A DNA stretch of 64,000 nucleotides from SOIL31 sp964636815 (GTDB lineage Bacteria; Babelota; Babeliae; Babelales; Vermiphilaceae), in assembly GCA_964636815.1 (NCBI GenBank), contig CAZWTF010000001.1, positions 62,001-126,000 on the forward strand, given 5' to 3'. The translations under genes were made by a program, and so were the position numbers. The notes under the pieces are model-generated. The model made no database searches. It had not been told where the DNA came from and was given only the letters and a program-made list of their open reading frames with translations. Below are positions 8,974-17,820 of this stretch, one piece after another (positions within the stretch are counted from its first letter, which is position 1; every line of letters begins with the position of its first letter).

Positions 8974-9372
8974 ATGTCAGTTGATTCAATTGCTGATTTT
9001 TTAACAATCATCCGAAATGGTGTAATGGTTTCTAAATCTTCTGTTACTGCGCCGTATTCAAAAATGCGTTATTCTATTTCGCAAATTTTGAAAAACGAAG
9101 GTTTCATTCATGATTTTGTAATCGTTAATTCAGATTCAGATGTCAAAAAAACACTTAAAGTTGTTTTAAAGTATGTTGATGGTGAATCGGCAATTCACCA
9201 AATTCAACGAGTGAGCAAACCGGGACGTCGTGTGTATAAAGGAAGCCAAGAAATTAAACCGGTTATTGGACAGCTTGGTATATCAATATTAACAACAAGT
9301 CATGGTGTCATCGTTCACCAGAAAGCAAAAAAACTTTCTGTAGGTGGTGAAATCATTTGTACTGTTTGGTAA
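8974..9372 (+). CDS. rpsH: 30S ribosomal protein S8
   Basis: Central-domain 16S rRNA-binding protein. 132 residues; IADFLTIIRNG at the N-terminus and QLGISILTTSHGVI near the C-terminus match the family. In E. coli S8 represses the spc operon; no operator was identified here. Confidence 0.97.
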   Translation: MSVDSIADFLTIIRNGVMVSKSSVTAPYSKMRYSISQILKNEGFIHDFVIVNSDSDVKKTLKVVLKYVDGESAIHQIQRVSKPGRRVYKGSQEIKPVIGQLGISILTTSHGVIVHQKAKKLSVGGEIICTVW

Positions 9373-9383
9373 AGGAATAGCTC

Positions 9384-9947
9384 ATGTCAAAAGTTGGTAG
9401 AAAGCCGATAAAACTTGATGGGGTTAAGGTAGAAGTTAAAGGGCAAGAAGTTCATTATACTGGACCAAAAGCCTCTGGTGTTTATCATTTGCCTTCTGAA
9501 TTGAGTGCGCATGTAACAAATTCTGAGTTGTTTGTAGCTCCTATGCAAAACAAAGAAGATATGGGACCAAAACAGGTAAGTAAAACTTATCGTGAGTGGG
9601 GTCTTCATCACGCTTTGTTAGCTAATAAGTTGAGTGGTGCATCTAAGGAATTTGAAAAATTACTTGAAATTAATGGTTTAGGTTACAAGGCAGCAGTTGC
9701 AGGCAGCAAAATTGTTTTGACTCTTGGATATAGCCATAAAATTGAAAAAGATGTTCCTGCCGGAATATCTCTTGAAATAGATAAATCTGGTCAAAAGGTA
9801 AAAGTAAGATCTTTTGATAAAGGTCTTGTAGGGCAATTTTGTAGTAACATAAGAAAATTACGTAAGCCAGAGCCTTATAAAGGCAAAGGTATTAAGCTGC
9901 AAACAGAAGTGATTTTCCGTAAATCTGCTGGTAAAGGCAAAAAATAA
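9384..9947 (+). CDS. rplF: 50S ribosomal protein L6
   Basis: Binds near the factor-binding centre. 187 residues with two repeats of the L6 fold. The C-terminal signature RKPEPYKGKGIK is intact. N-terminus SKVGRKPIKL is typical. Confidence 0.97.
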   Translation: MSKVGRKPIKLDGVKVEVKGQEVHYTGPKASGVYHLPSELSAHVTNSELFVAPMQNKEDMGPKQVSKTYREWGLHHALLANKLSGASKEFEKLLEINGLGYKAAVAGSKIVLTLGYSHKIEKDVPAGISLEIDKSGQKVKVRSFDKGLVGQFCSNIRKLRKPEPYKGKGIKLQTEVIFRKSAGKGKK

Positions 9948-9959
9948 GTAGGAATCTAG

Positions 9960-10316
9960 ATGGCTTTACATAAAAAAGATCGAATCACTGCAGCTCGTAG
10001 AGCATTACGTGTTCGTGCCAAAGTGAAACGTTATGGTATGCCGCCACGTGTCTCGGTATTTAGAAGTTTGAACCATGTATATGCTCAAATTATTGATGAT
10101 ATGACCCAAAATACTATTGCTTCATGTTCTTCACTTGAAATGGATGCTATAGAAGGTGACAAGAGCGCAATTGCTCACGCAATTGGTCTTGAGCTTGCAA
10201 AGCGTGCAAAAGCAAAAGGTGTTGATGCGGTTGTATTTGACAGAGGTCGCTTTAAATTTCATGGTAGAGTAAAAGCTCTCGCTGATGGATTGCGTGAAGG
10301 TACATTGAAGTTTTAG
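9960..10316 (+). CDS. rplR: 50S ribosomal protein L18
   Basis: 5S rRNA-binding protein. 118 residues; PRVSVFRSLNHVYAQIIDD and VVFDRGRFKFHGRVKALADGLREGTLKF are family motifs. Start is an ATG with TAGGA upstream. Confidence 0.97.
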   Translation: MALHKKDRITAARRALRVRAKVKRYGMPPRVSVFRSLNHVYAQIIDDMTQNTIASCSSLEMDAIEGDKSAIAHAIGLELAKRAKAKGVDAVVFDRGRFKFHGRVKALADGLREGTLKF

Positions 10317-10339
10317 TCGATATAGCAGGAATTTAACGT

Positions 10340-10879
10340 ATGACAATGAATAGAGAAAAAGAAATTAACAGAGAAGACAGCAGAGATAAAAAAGATTCTG
10401 CTTTTCTTGACCATGTGGTAAGCCTACGTCGCGTTACCAAGGTTACTAAAGGTGGAAAACGTTTTTCGTTTGCTGCTTTTGTCATTTCTGGCGATAGACA
10501 AGGCAAAGTTGGACTTGGCCTTGGTAAAAGTCGTGAAGTTTCTATGGCGATTGCTAAAGCAACCAATAGAGCTCGTAAAAGAATGATCGAAGTTGCTCGT
10601 CGTGGGTCAACTATTCCTTATGAAGCGCTTGGTAAGCATGGAGCAAGCACAGTTGTAGTTCGTCCAGCATCTAAAGGTACAGGTAACATTGCTGGTGGCG
10701 CTGTTCGTGCTATCATGAGTGCTGCTGGGGTTGAAGATGTTTTAACTAAAGCTGTGGGTTCTAGTAATGGAATCAACGTAGCAAAGGCAACGATGAATGC
10801 TTTAGCGCAATTACGTTCAGCTGATCGTATAGCTATGTTACGTGGAAAAACAGTTAAAGAATTGATCAAAGGATCGTAA
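10340..10879 (+). CDS. rpsE: 30S ribosomal protein S5
   Basis: 30S body protein important for fidelity. 179 residues. dsRNA-binding-type region LRRVTKVTKGGKRFSFAAFV near residue 27 and the C-terminal domain PASKGTGNIAGGAVRAIMSAAGV. Its stop codon shares one base with the ATG of rplO; the usual rpmD (L30) gene between them is missing. Confidence 0.98.
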   Translation: MTMNREKEINREDSRDKKDSAFLDHVVSLRRVTKVTKGGKRFSFAAFVISGDRQGKVGLGLGKSREVSMAIAKATNRARKRMIEVARRGSTIPYEALGKHGASTVVVRPASKGTGNIAGGAVRAIMSAAGVEDVLTKAVGSSNGINVAKATMNALAQLRSADRIAMLRGKTVKELIKGS

Positions 10880-11349
10880 TGTTTAGCTTAGATAATTTGC
10901 AAGCAGCAGGAAAAAACAGAAAAAGAGTTGGTCGCGGTGGAGCGCGTGGTGGAACTGCTGGTCGTGGTCATAAAGGACAAAACGCTCGTTCGGGTGGTCC
11001 AAAAGGTCGCGGATTTGAAGGCGGTCAAACCCCGTTGCAACGTCGATTACCAAAACGTGGATTTAGTAATGCTCCTTTCTCTAAAGAAGTTTCATTAGTG
11101 AATCTCAGCTCTTTAGAAAGAGTATTTGTAGACGGTGACGAAGTAAATGTTCATGTTCTTGTTCAAAAAGGTCTTATAAAACCTAAAAGAAGTGAACAGT
11201 CGGATATAAAAAAAGGTACTATTGTTAAAATACTTGGCGATGGTGAATTAAGCAAAAAATTAATAGTTTCTGCTTTTGCATTCAGCGCTTCAGCAATACA
11301 AGCAATAGAAAAAGTTGGTGGTAAGGCACTTATAACAAAGGAGTTGTAA
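10879..11349 (+). CDS. rplO: 50S ribosomal protein L15
   Basis: Late 50S assembly protein. 156 residues. Gly/Arg-rich N-terminus (KRVGRGGARGGTAGRGHKGQ) is the family mark. Overlaps rpsE by one base (TAATG), a tight coupling arrangement. Confidence 0.97.
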   Translation: MFSLDNLQAAGKNRKRVGRGGARGGTAGRGHKGQNARSGGPKGRGFEGGQTPLQRRLPKRGFSNAPFSKEVSLVNLSSLERVFVDGDEVNVHVLVQKGLIKPKRSEQSDIKKGTIVKILGDGELSKKLIVSAFAFSASAIQAIEKVGGKALITKEL

Positions 11350-11352
11350 GCA

Positions 11353-12678
11353 GTGGTGCTCCTCAGAAATTTTCTTAACATGTTTAATATCCCTGAGTTA
11401 CGTAAAAAAATTCTTTTTACTTTAGGGATATTAGTAATTTATCGGTTGGGTAATCATATTCCGGTAATTGGTGTTGATATTGATAAACTTTTGCAAATGA
11501 TGAGTCAAAGTTCGGGACTAAGTGGGTTTTTTTCTTACTTAGATCTTTTTTCTGGGGGGAACTTGCGACAATGCACCATATTTGCTCTTGGTATTAGTCC
11601 ATACATTACCGCGTCGATTATGATGCAATTTTTAGGTATGTCTATACCAATGCTTGAGCAGTTAAGTAAAGAAGGCGACTACGGTCGCAGAATACTTAAT
11701 CAGTACACAAGATATTTGACAGTTTTTGTTGCTATGATTCAAAGTACAGGATTTGTGTTTCTTTTAGAACGATACGGATTGGTTATAGATCCTTGGATCG
11801 GTTCACGAATCCTGTTTGTTATTTCGATTACTGTAGGAACAATGTTTGTAGTATGGCTTGGTGAACAAATATCATTATTTGGTATTGGTAATGGATCATC
11901 AATGATCATTTTTGCAGGTATCGTTGCTCGATTCCCTGAAGATATTATAAAAATCCTTGGTGCTATTCAAGAAGGATATTTGGATATAATGGTTGGTGTT
12001 TTATTATTTGTCATAGTACTTGCTATGGCAGCAGCCATTGTGTTTCTTGAAAAGGGAGAGCGAAAAATTCCAGTTCAGTATTCTCGAAGAGTTATTGGTA
12101 ATAAAATATATGGCGGACAAAGCACGTATATTCCGTTTAAAATTAATCCTGCAGGGGTAATGCCAGTTATTCTTGCAAGTGCTATGTTAAATATTCCAAT
12201 GTTTTCGTTGACTATGCTTGCTGCAAAATGGGTATTTTTTAAACCAATTGCAGAAAGTTTAACGCCGGGTGGATTTTTTTATAGTATTTTAGATTTTGTT
12301 TTAATTGTTGGTTTTTCATTTATTTATACAGCATTGGTATTCAATCCTGAAGAGTTGGCTGACAATATTAAAAAAGGTGGCGGTTTTATTCCTGGAATTC
12401 GTCCGGGAAGACAAACAGCTGACTTTTTCAGTTATATTTTAACCCGTATAGGGTTAGTGGGAGCGTTTTATCTTGCAGCATTAGCACTTATTCCTAATAT
12501 AATTCATTGGTTTTTAGCGATGCCTTTTTATTTATCAGGAATACTAAGTGGCACAGCCCTCTTGATTGTTGTTGGTGTGGCAAATGAAACAGCAGCCCAG
12601 ATCGAATCATATTTAATTGAACATCGTTATGAAGGTTTCTTAACTTCAGGTAGATTAAGAGGTAGGGGCGCGCGTTGA
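11353..12678 (+). CDS. secY: Protein translocase subunit SecY
   Basis: Central channel of the Sec translocon. 441 residues with ten hydrophobic segments expected. Motifs include GISPYITASIMMQFLG, the cytosolic loop EKGERKIPVQYSRR and the C-terminal GLRP-like RPGRQTADFF. GTG start with AAAGGAG nine bases upstream; GTG at 11356 or ATG at 11380 are alternatives. The many exported proteins in the window depend on this channel. Confidence 0.96.
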   Translation: MVLLRNFLNMFNIPELRKKILFTLGILVIYRLGNHIPVIGVDIDKLLQMMSQSSGLSGFFSYLDLFSGGNLRQCTIFALGISPYITASIMMQFLGMSIPMLEQLSKEGDYGRRILNQYTRYLTVFVAMIQSTGFVFLLERYGLVIDPWIGSRILFVISITVGTMFVVWLGEQISLFGIGNGSSMIIFAGIVARFPEDIIKILGAIQEGYLDIMVGVLLFVIVLAMAAAIVFLEKGERKIPVQYSRRVIGNKIYGGQSTYIPFKINPAGVMPVILASAMLNIPMFSLTMLAAKWVFFKPIAESLTPGGFFYSILDFVLIVGFSFIYTALVFNPEELADNIKKGGGFIPGIRPGRQTADFFSYILTRIGLVGAFYLAALALIPNIIHWFLAMPFYLSGILSGTALLIVVGVANETAAQIESYLIEHRYEGFLTSGRLRGRGAR

Positions 12679-13361
12679 ATCAGGCAACTAAAGTATTTAT
12701 TTTCATTGGTCCTCCTGGTGCGGGGAAAGGGTCTCTTGCAGGTCTTTGTGTAAAGCATTTTGGATGGTTACAGATTTCTACTGGAAATTTGTGCCGAAAA
12801 CATATTGCAGAACAAACAAAAATAGGCAAAGAAATAGATTTAATTATTAAATCTGGTAAATTAATTAATGATGACCTTATAAACCTTATGGTATTTGAGT
12901 GGCTTAATGAGAATACCGGGAAAGCATCAGGGGTTATTTTTGATGGATATCCTCGAACGGTAGCACAGGCTGAAGCGTTTGATGCGTTAATTAACTCACA
13001 ACTGCCAGATGTGCAGGTACAAGTTGTTTTATTTAAACTTCTTGATGATGTGGTTGTTAATCGCTTGTGTTCTCGCTATATATGTCAAAATAAAGAATGT
13101 CAGGCGGTTTATTCGCTTTCTCCTCAATCGGAGCTTTCATCAATTGCAACAACGGTATGTGATTTATGTTCTGGCCATCTGGGTAGAAGAGATGATGACA
13201 CTGAAGTGGCAGTGAGAAAACGTTTGGATATTTATCATAAACATGAAAATCAATTAATTGATTTTTATCGGAACAATGATACTAAAATAATTACATTAGA
13301 TGCGTCAAAACCTCTCGGTGAAGTTTTTGAAGCTTTTGTGACCGCTGTAGGTGGGAATTAG
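12675..13361 (+). CDS. adk: Adenylate kinase
   Basis: Interconverts ATP+AMP and 2 ADP in the cytoplasm. 228 residues. P-loop GPPGAGKG at residues 13-20, AMP-site segments STGNLCRKH and DGYPRT. The LID carries four cysteines (CQNKEC and CDLC), so it is of the zinc-binding type. TTG start overlaps the secY stop, with GGTAGGGG upstream. Confidence 0.95.
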   Translation: MNQATKVFIFIGPPGAGKGSLAGLCVKHFGWLQISTGNLCRKHIAEQTKIGKEIDLIIKSGKLINDDLINLMVFEWLNENTGKASGVIFDGYPRTVAQAEAFDALINSQLPDVQVQVVLFKLLDDVVVNRLCSRYICQNKECQAVYSLSPQSELSSIATTVCDLCSGHLGRRDDDTEVAVRKRLDIYHKHENQLIDFYRNNDTKIITLDASKPLGEVFEAFVTAVGGN

Positions 13362-13370
13362 ATACGTAAT

Positions 13371-14153
13371 ATGATTCATATAAAAGATAAATTTTCAATC
13401 CAAAAAATGGCTAAGGCAGGCTTTTTATTGTCTGACATCTTGGTTTCAGTAGAACAATTGATTAAACCAGGAATTTCTACAGCTGAGATTGATGCATGGA
13501 TTGAATCGCAAATTAAGGCAAAAGGGCTCGTTTCCAAGGTTAAGGGTTACATGGGGTATCGTCATGTAAGCTGTATTTCTGTAAACGACGTTGTTGTACA
13601 CGGAGTTCCTCGAGCCGATTGTTTTTTGAAATCAGGCGATTTAGTAAAAATTGATGTATGCGCTTCTTGGGAAGGCTATTGCGCTGATATGGCACGAAGC
13701 TTTTTTGTTGACCAAGCATCTGAAGCTGATCAAAAATTAGTTGATGTAGCTCGGATTGCATTACAAAAAGGAATTGAACAGGCTCGTGTCGGTAATAGAC
13801 TGTCTGATATTTCAGCAGCAATACAGCAAGAAGTTGAAAAACATGGATTTGGGGTTGTTCGTGATTTTGCAGGTCATGGCATCGGGAAAGATATGCATGA
13901 AGCTCCTGAAATAGTAAATTATGGAAAGCCTGGCAAAGGTCCCATTTTACGTGAAGGTATGACATTTGCAATTGAACCGATGATAACAGCTGGTAAATAT
14001 GATGTATATGTTGCCAACGATGGCTGGACGGTTAAAACAGTTGACCGTAGTTTGGCAGCACATGTAGAAGATACCATTGTTATTACAAGTACAGGTCCTG
14101 TTGTTCTGACAAGCAATAATATTGAACAGCACAATAATGCGAGTGTTTCATGA
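13371..14153 (+). CDS. map: Methionine aminopeptidase, type I
   Basis: Removes initiator Met from nascent proteins. 260 residues. The dinuclear-metal ligands are visible: Asp in KIDVCASWEGYCADM (two Asp), His in GHGIGKDMHEAP, Glu in FAIEPMITAG and Glu in HVEDTIVIT. Overlaps infA by four bases (ATGA). Confidence 0.97.
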   Translation: MIHIKDKFSIQKMAKAGFLLSDILVSVEQLIKPGISTAEIDAWIESQIKAKGLVSKVKGYMGYRHVSCISVNDVVVHGVPRADCFLKSGDLVKIDVCASWEGYCADMARSFFVDQASEADQKLVDVARIALQKGIEQARVGNRLSDISAAIQQEVEKHGFGVVRDFAGHGIGKDMHEAPEIVNYGKPGKGPILREGMTFAIEPMITAGKYDVYVANDGWTVKTVDRSLAAHVEDTIVITSTGPVVLTSNNIEQHNNASVS

Positions 14154-14374
14154 AGCAAAAAGAAGAAGTTATACGAGTCGATGGAATTGTGAAAGAAACA
14201 TTGCCTAATGCGATGTTTCGAGTAGAAATTGAAGGCGGACATGTCGTTTTAGGACATGTTTCAGGTAAGATGCGGATGCATTATATTCGTATTTTGCCAG
14301 GTGATAGAGTTGCGTTAGAGTTGTCTCCGTACGATCTAACACGTGGAAGAATTGTATTGCGATACAAGGATTAA
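14150..14374 (+). CDS. infA: Translation initiation factor IF-1
   Basis: OB-fold factor that occupies the ribosomal A site during initiation. 74 residues with VDGIVKETLPNAMFRVE, GHVSGKMRMHYIRILPGDRV and the terminal GRIVLRYKD. ATGA overlap with map. Confidence 0.98.
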   Translation: MKQKEEVIRVDGIVKETLPNAMFRVEIEGGHVVLGHVSGKMRMHYIRILPGDRVALELSPYDLTRGRIVLRYKD

Positions 14375-14389
14375 TGCAGGAGATTTTTC

Positions 14390-14506
14390 ATGAAAGTTCG
14401 AACATCAGTAAAAGCTATTTGTAACGAATGTCGTATTATTAAGCGCAAGGGTGTTGTTCGCGTAATTTGCAATAAGAGCCCTAAGCATAAACAACGACAA
14501 GGTTAA
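14390..14506 (+). CDS. rpmJ: 50S ribosomal protein L36
   Basis: Smallest 50S protein, 38 residues, between infA and rpsM as usual. Starts MKVRTSVKAICNEC. The zinc ligands C11, C14, C27 and H33 are all present, so it is the zinc-binding (C+) paralogue. GCAGGAG ribosome site precedes the ATG. Confidence 0.97.
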   Translation: MKVRTSVKAICNECRIIKRKGVVRVICNKSPKHKQRQG

Positions 14507-14522
14507 TGAGGGAACGTAGATT

Positions 14523-14906
14523 ATGGCCAGAATTGAAGGTGTTAATTTACCAGCAAATAAACGAGTAGAATATAGTTTACCGTATATTTTTGGAATCGGT
14601 CTTGTAAAATCGCAAGATATCTTAACTAAACTCGGCATTAATTTTAATACACGAGTAAAAGATTTAAGCGATGCTGAAATAGCAGCAATTCAAAAAGAAA
14701 TCACTGATAACTACACAGTTGAAGGTGAGTTGCGTAAAGAAATTACGTTAAATATTAAACGTTTACAAGAAATTGGTTCTTATAGAGGATTACGACATAA
14801 GCGTGGATTGCCAGTTCGTGGTCAACGTACCAAAACGAATGCGCGTACACGTAAGGGTCCAAAGAAAAACCCAGTAGCCTTGAAACGTAAAGTAACTAAG
14901 AAATAA
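14523..14906 (+). CDS. rpsM: 30S ribosomal protein S13
   Basis: Head protein bridging to the 50S. 127 residues. ARIEGVNLPANKRVEYSLPYIFGIG at the start, GSYRGLRHKRGLPVRGQRT as the helix-turn region, and a basic tail ending KKNPVALKRKVTKK. Confidence 0.98.
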   Translation: MARIEGVNLPANKRVEYSLPYIFGIGLVKSQDILTKLGINFNTRVKDLSDAEIAAIQKEITDNYTVEGELRKEITLNIKRLQEIGSYRGLRHKRGLPVRGQRTKTNARTRKGPKKNPVALKRKVTKK

Positions 14907-14931
14907 ATAATGCAGTAAGGGTTTTGATTAC

Positions 14932-15315
14932 ATGACTTACAAAAAGAAACCAAAAAAACAAAAACAAAAAGTAGCATCAGCTATTGCACATGTTAAATCA
15001 ACATTTAACAATACCATTGTTTCAATTACAACAATGGAAGGCGATGTACTATTTTGTTCAAGCGCGGGACGTTTAGGGTTTAAAGGGTCTCGTAAGAGTA
15101 CTCCTTTTGCGGCATCGCAAATAGCATCTACTTTGGCAAAAGAAATGCAGCTTGTTGGAGTTAAAAATTTGGAAGTAAATATGCAAGGACCGGGATCTGG
15201 TAGAGATTCGGTTGTTCGTGCTTTCCAATCTGCGGGTATGACTGTTTCTGTGTTGCGCGATGTTACACCATTGCCACACAACGGTTGCCGAGCTCCTAAA
15301 AAACGACGTGTATAA
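14932..15315 (+). CDS. rpsK: 30S ribosomal protein S11
   Basis: Platform protein at the E site. 127 residues with AHVKSTFNNTIVSIT, VKNLEVNMQGPGSGRDS and the C-terminal DVTPLPHNGCRAPKKRR. Confidence 0.98.
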   Translation: MTYKKKPKKQKQKVASAIAHVKSTFNNTIVSITTMEGDVLFCSSAGRLGFKGSRKSTPFAASQIASTLAKEMQLVGVKNLEVNMQGPGSGRDSVVRAFQSAGMTVSVLRDVTPLPHNGCRAPKKRRV

Positions 15316-15347
15316 AAGTTAATAATTTTTTAGTGGGATAATTAACC

Positions 15348-15899
15348 ATGGCAGTTGTCAGAGAAGAATCGAACGAAAAACAGCAACAAAAAGCTCCAAG
15401 AAGAAAGCTTTCTGAATATGGAAAGCAACTTCAAGAGAAGCAAAAAGTTAAAGAAATGTACGGATTGCGCGAACGCCAATTTAAACGTTTCTTTTATGTA
15501 GCAAGTCAACAACGTGACGGTGGACCAGGTGAAAACTTGCTGAGTCTTCTTGAGCGCAGATTAGATAATGTTGTGTATAAATTAAAAATGGCTACAACGC
15601 GCACACAAGCGCGCCAAGTTATTGTGCACGGACATGTTTTGGTGAATGGCAAGAAGGTATATTCTCCTTCTTTGTTGGTTTCAGCAGAAGATGTTGTTTC
15701 TCTTTCTGAACGCGTACTAAAAATGGAAACATTTTTAAAAGACGTTGTTGAAAAAAGAATGAAAATTGGCATTAAAACTCCAGATTGGCTTGAATTAGAC
15801 AAGAAGGATAGAGTTGGACGCGTTCTTCGTCTTCCAGTTCGTGCAGACATTCAAGTTCCAATTGAAGAACATTTAATTGTAGAATTGTATTCGAAGTAA
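15348..15899 (+). CDS. rpsD: 30S ribosomal protein S4, N-terminally short
   Basis: Primary 16S rRNA-binding protein. Only 183 residues, while most S4 proteins are about 200. The conserved body starts at APRRKLSEYGKQLQEKQKVK (residue ~16) and continues through GGPGENLLSLLERRLDNVVY and the S4 RNA-binding domain ARQVIVHGHVLVNGKKV. The usual N-terminal 45-residue part, with or without zinc cysteines, is replaced by about 15 charged residues. The ORF upstream is closed, so this is not an annotation error at the start. Confidence 0.95.
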   Translation: MAVVREESNEKQQQKAPRRKLSEYGKQLQEKQKVKEMYGLRERQFKRFFYVASQQRDGGPGENLLSLLERRLDNVVYKLKMATTRTQARQVIVHGHVLVNGKKVYSPSLLVSAEDVVSLSERVLKMETFLKDVVEKRMKIGIKTPDWLELDKKDRVGRVLRLPVRADIQVPIEEHLIVELYSK

Positions 15900-15935
15900 T
15901 AGATAGTTGATTAGTCCAGGCAAGCAGGAGGTTGA

Positions 15936-16979
15936 ATGACTAAGAATAGGGAATACAAACCACTTATCATTCCGCAGTTGAAATGGGAAAAAAAGACGTT
16001 AAGTGAAAGTTGCGGCGAATTAGTAGTTCAACCGCTTGAACCAGGTTTTGGAATAACGATTGGAAATTCGTTACGAAGAATTTTGCTTAGTGGCGTAGAA
16101 GGATCTGCGATAACGTCGGTTATTATTAAAGGCGTTAACAATGAATTTTCAGCAATACCTGGTGTTGTTGAAGATGCTATGCAGCTTGTCCTTAATATCA
16201 AAAATATTGTTATCCGCAATAAAGAGGGTAAACCCGGAAAAATGCGCGTCACCAAAAAAGGTGAAGCGGATGTAAGCGTAGCGGATATCGTTGCTGACGA
16301 TCATCTTGAACTAATCAATAAAGATTATGTTTTTGCACACGTAGCATTTGATGGTGAACTTGATATAGAATTTTTTGTTGAGTCTGGGCGTGGTTATCAA
16401 CAAGCTCAGTGGCCAGCAGACAAAGCATATCAAGATGATTCCCGTATTTACTTGGATGCAATGTTTTCTCCAATACGTAAAGTTATGTTTGATGTTGAGA
16501 AAACACGTGTTGGTGAAGCAATTGATTACGACAAGCTTATTTTGCGTATTTATACAAATGGCGCTGAAAATCCTGTTGATGCATTACATTATGCTGTTTC
16601 AGTTCTTCGTACGCAATTAGAGCATTTCCTTGAAAATACTGAAATTCCATTTAATGAAATATCTTCTCTTCCTGAAGAAAAGGTAGAAAAAGTACCATTA
16701 AAAACAAGTGATGCAAGCCTCAAGGGTGTTCCTGTTGATCTATTGCTTAAACCAATTGAAGAACTTGAACTTTCTGTTAGAGCTCATAATTGTTTAATCA
16801 ATGCTGGTATTAATCGTGTTATTGATTTAGTTAATGTGTCTGAAGATGATGCGTTGAGAATCAAAAATTTTGGTCGCAAATCATTGAATGAAGTTAAAGA
16901 AAGCATGAAGGCATTTGGACTTTCCTTTGGCATGAATATCAATGAAGAAAACGTTAAAAAGATATTAGGCCAGGGATAA
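15936..16979 (+). CDS. rpoA: DNA-directed RNA polymerase subunit alpha
   Basis: Assembly platform for RNA polymerase. 347 residues. The N-terminal dimerisation domain (residues 1 to about 235) contains LEPGFGITIGNSLRRILLSG. A linker leads to the C-terminal domain (about 265-335; LELSVRAHNCLINAGINRVIDL and IKNFGRKSLNEVK), which contacts UP elements and activators. AGGAGG ribosome site. Confidence 0.98.
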   Translation: MTKNREYKPLIIPQLKWEKKTLSESCGELVVQPLEPGFGITIGNSLRRILLSGVEGSAITSVIIKGVNNEFSAIPGVVEDAMQLVLNIKNIVIRNKEGKPGKMRVTKKGEADVSVADIVADDHLELINKDYVFAHVAFDGELDIEFFVESGRGYQQAQWPADKAYQDDSRIYLDAMFSPIRKVMFDVEKTRVGEAIDYDKLILRIYTNGAENPVDALHYAVSVLRTQLEHFLENTEIPFNEISSLPEEKVEKVPLKTSDASLKGVPVDLLLKPIEELELSVRAHNCLINAGINRVIDLVNVSEDDALRIKNFGRKSLNEVKESMKAFGLSFGMNINEENVKKILGQG

Positions 16980-17007
16980 GAATCTCTGCTTTAAGCAAGG
17001 TACAGAA

Positions 17008-17367
17008 ATGGTACATCAAAACGGTCGAAAAAAATTAAATCTTAAAGCGCCTCATAGAAGAGCGATGTTACGTAACCAAGCAATTCATTTGATTAAGTAC
17101 GGACATCTTGTTTCTACTAAAGCGCGAGTTAAAGAAACGCAACGTCTTGTTGAACGTGTGGTTACTATTGCACGTGATGGTAATGAATTTAACGCTCGTC
17201 GTCGTGTGCAATCGTTATTGCCATATGACACTGCAGCAGTTATTAAATTATTTAAAGAAATTGCGCCGCAATACGTTACTCGTCCAGGTGGATACACTCG
17301 AGTTATTCCTATGGGCAAACGTATGAGCGATACAGCTACTGTTGCTCGTCTTGAATGGGTGAAGTAG
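17008..17367 (+). CDS. rplQ: 50S ribosomal protein L17
   Basis: Exit-tunnel-side 50S protein. 119 residues; LNLKAPHRRAMLRNQAIHLIKYGHLVSTKARVKE is followed by GGYTRVIPMGKRMSDTATVARLEWV. Last ribosomal gene of the alpha cluster. Confidence 0.98.
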   Translation: MVHQNGRKKLNLKAPHRRAMLRNQAIHLIKYGHLVSTKARVKETQRLVERVVTIARDGNEFNARRRVQSLLPYDTAAVIKLFKEIAPQYVTRPGGYTRVIPMGKRMSDTATVARLEWVK

Positions 17368-17371
17368 AAAT

Positions 17372-17647
17372 ATGGCTGAAGAAGTAACTTCTGAAGTCTT
17401 ATTGTCTGAAAAGATTGAGCACATTCAACGTGTGCTCGCAGAATTACGCCCCGCTATCTTACAAGATGGTGGGGATATTCATTTTGTACGGTTTGAAAAC
17501 GGTACAGTATTTGTCAAATTACATGGGGCATGTGTAAGCTGTCCTATCTCCTTTATTACCCTTAAAATGGGTCTTGAAACGCAACTTAAAGAAAAAGTTC
17601 CTGGTGTTACATCAGTTGAAGCTATTGATCCTGACGATCTTGCGTAA
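17372..17647 (+). CDS. NifU-like C-terminal domain Fe-S scaffold protein
   Basis: Predicted iron-sulfur cluster carrier. 91 residues comprising only the NifU C-terminal domain: LAELRPAILQDGGDIHFVRFENGTVFVKLHGAC and the cluster site CVSCP (usual form CxxC). Starts four bases after rplQ, so it is co-transcribed with the ribosomal genes, which is an unusual partner. Stand-alone proteins of this type are generally called NfuA-like or NifU-like. Confidence 0.9.
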   Translation: MAEEVTSEVLLSEKIEHIQRVLAELRPAILQDGGDIHFVRFENGTVFVKLHGACVSCPISFITLKMGLETQLKEKVPGVTSVEAIDPDDLA

Positions 17648-17678
17648 ACTATTCTTGTTTAATACATTTTTTTAATTA

Positions 17679-17708
17679 TTGATTCCTTTGTTTTCTTTTT
17701 GGTATATT
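17679..17708 (+). promoter_or_regulatory. Candidate promoter for the 18-residue-repeat protein
   Basis: TTGATT at 17679-17684, an 18-nt spacer and TATATT at 17703-17708, about 113 nt upstream of the next start codon. Read by eye, not scored. Confidence 0.5.
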
Positions 17709-17770
17709 CAGTTTGAATAAGACATATTGGTTGTTTATTTGAAAAATTAATTTTAGATAAATGATTTTTA

Positions 17771-17803
17771 TAATAGCGATGGTGTGTTCATCATCGCTAT
17801 TGT
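17771..17803 (+). terminator. Hairpin downstream of the ribosomal run
   Basis: A perfect 10-bp stem (AATAGCGATG at 17772-17781 with its complement at 17792-17801), extendable by wobble pairs, with a 10-nt loop. It is 124 nt after the NifU-like gene and only 19 nt before the next ATG. The downstream T-tract is poor (TTGTT). It may terminate the ribosomal transcript or structure the leader of the next gene. Confidence 0.4.
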
Positions 17804-17820
17804 TATGAAAAAAGGAATAT

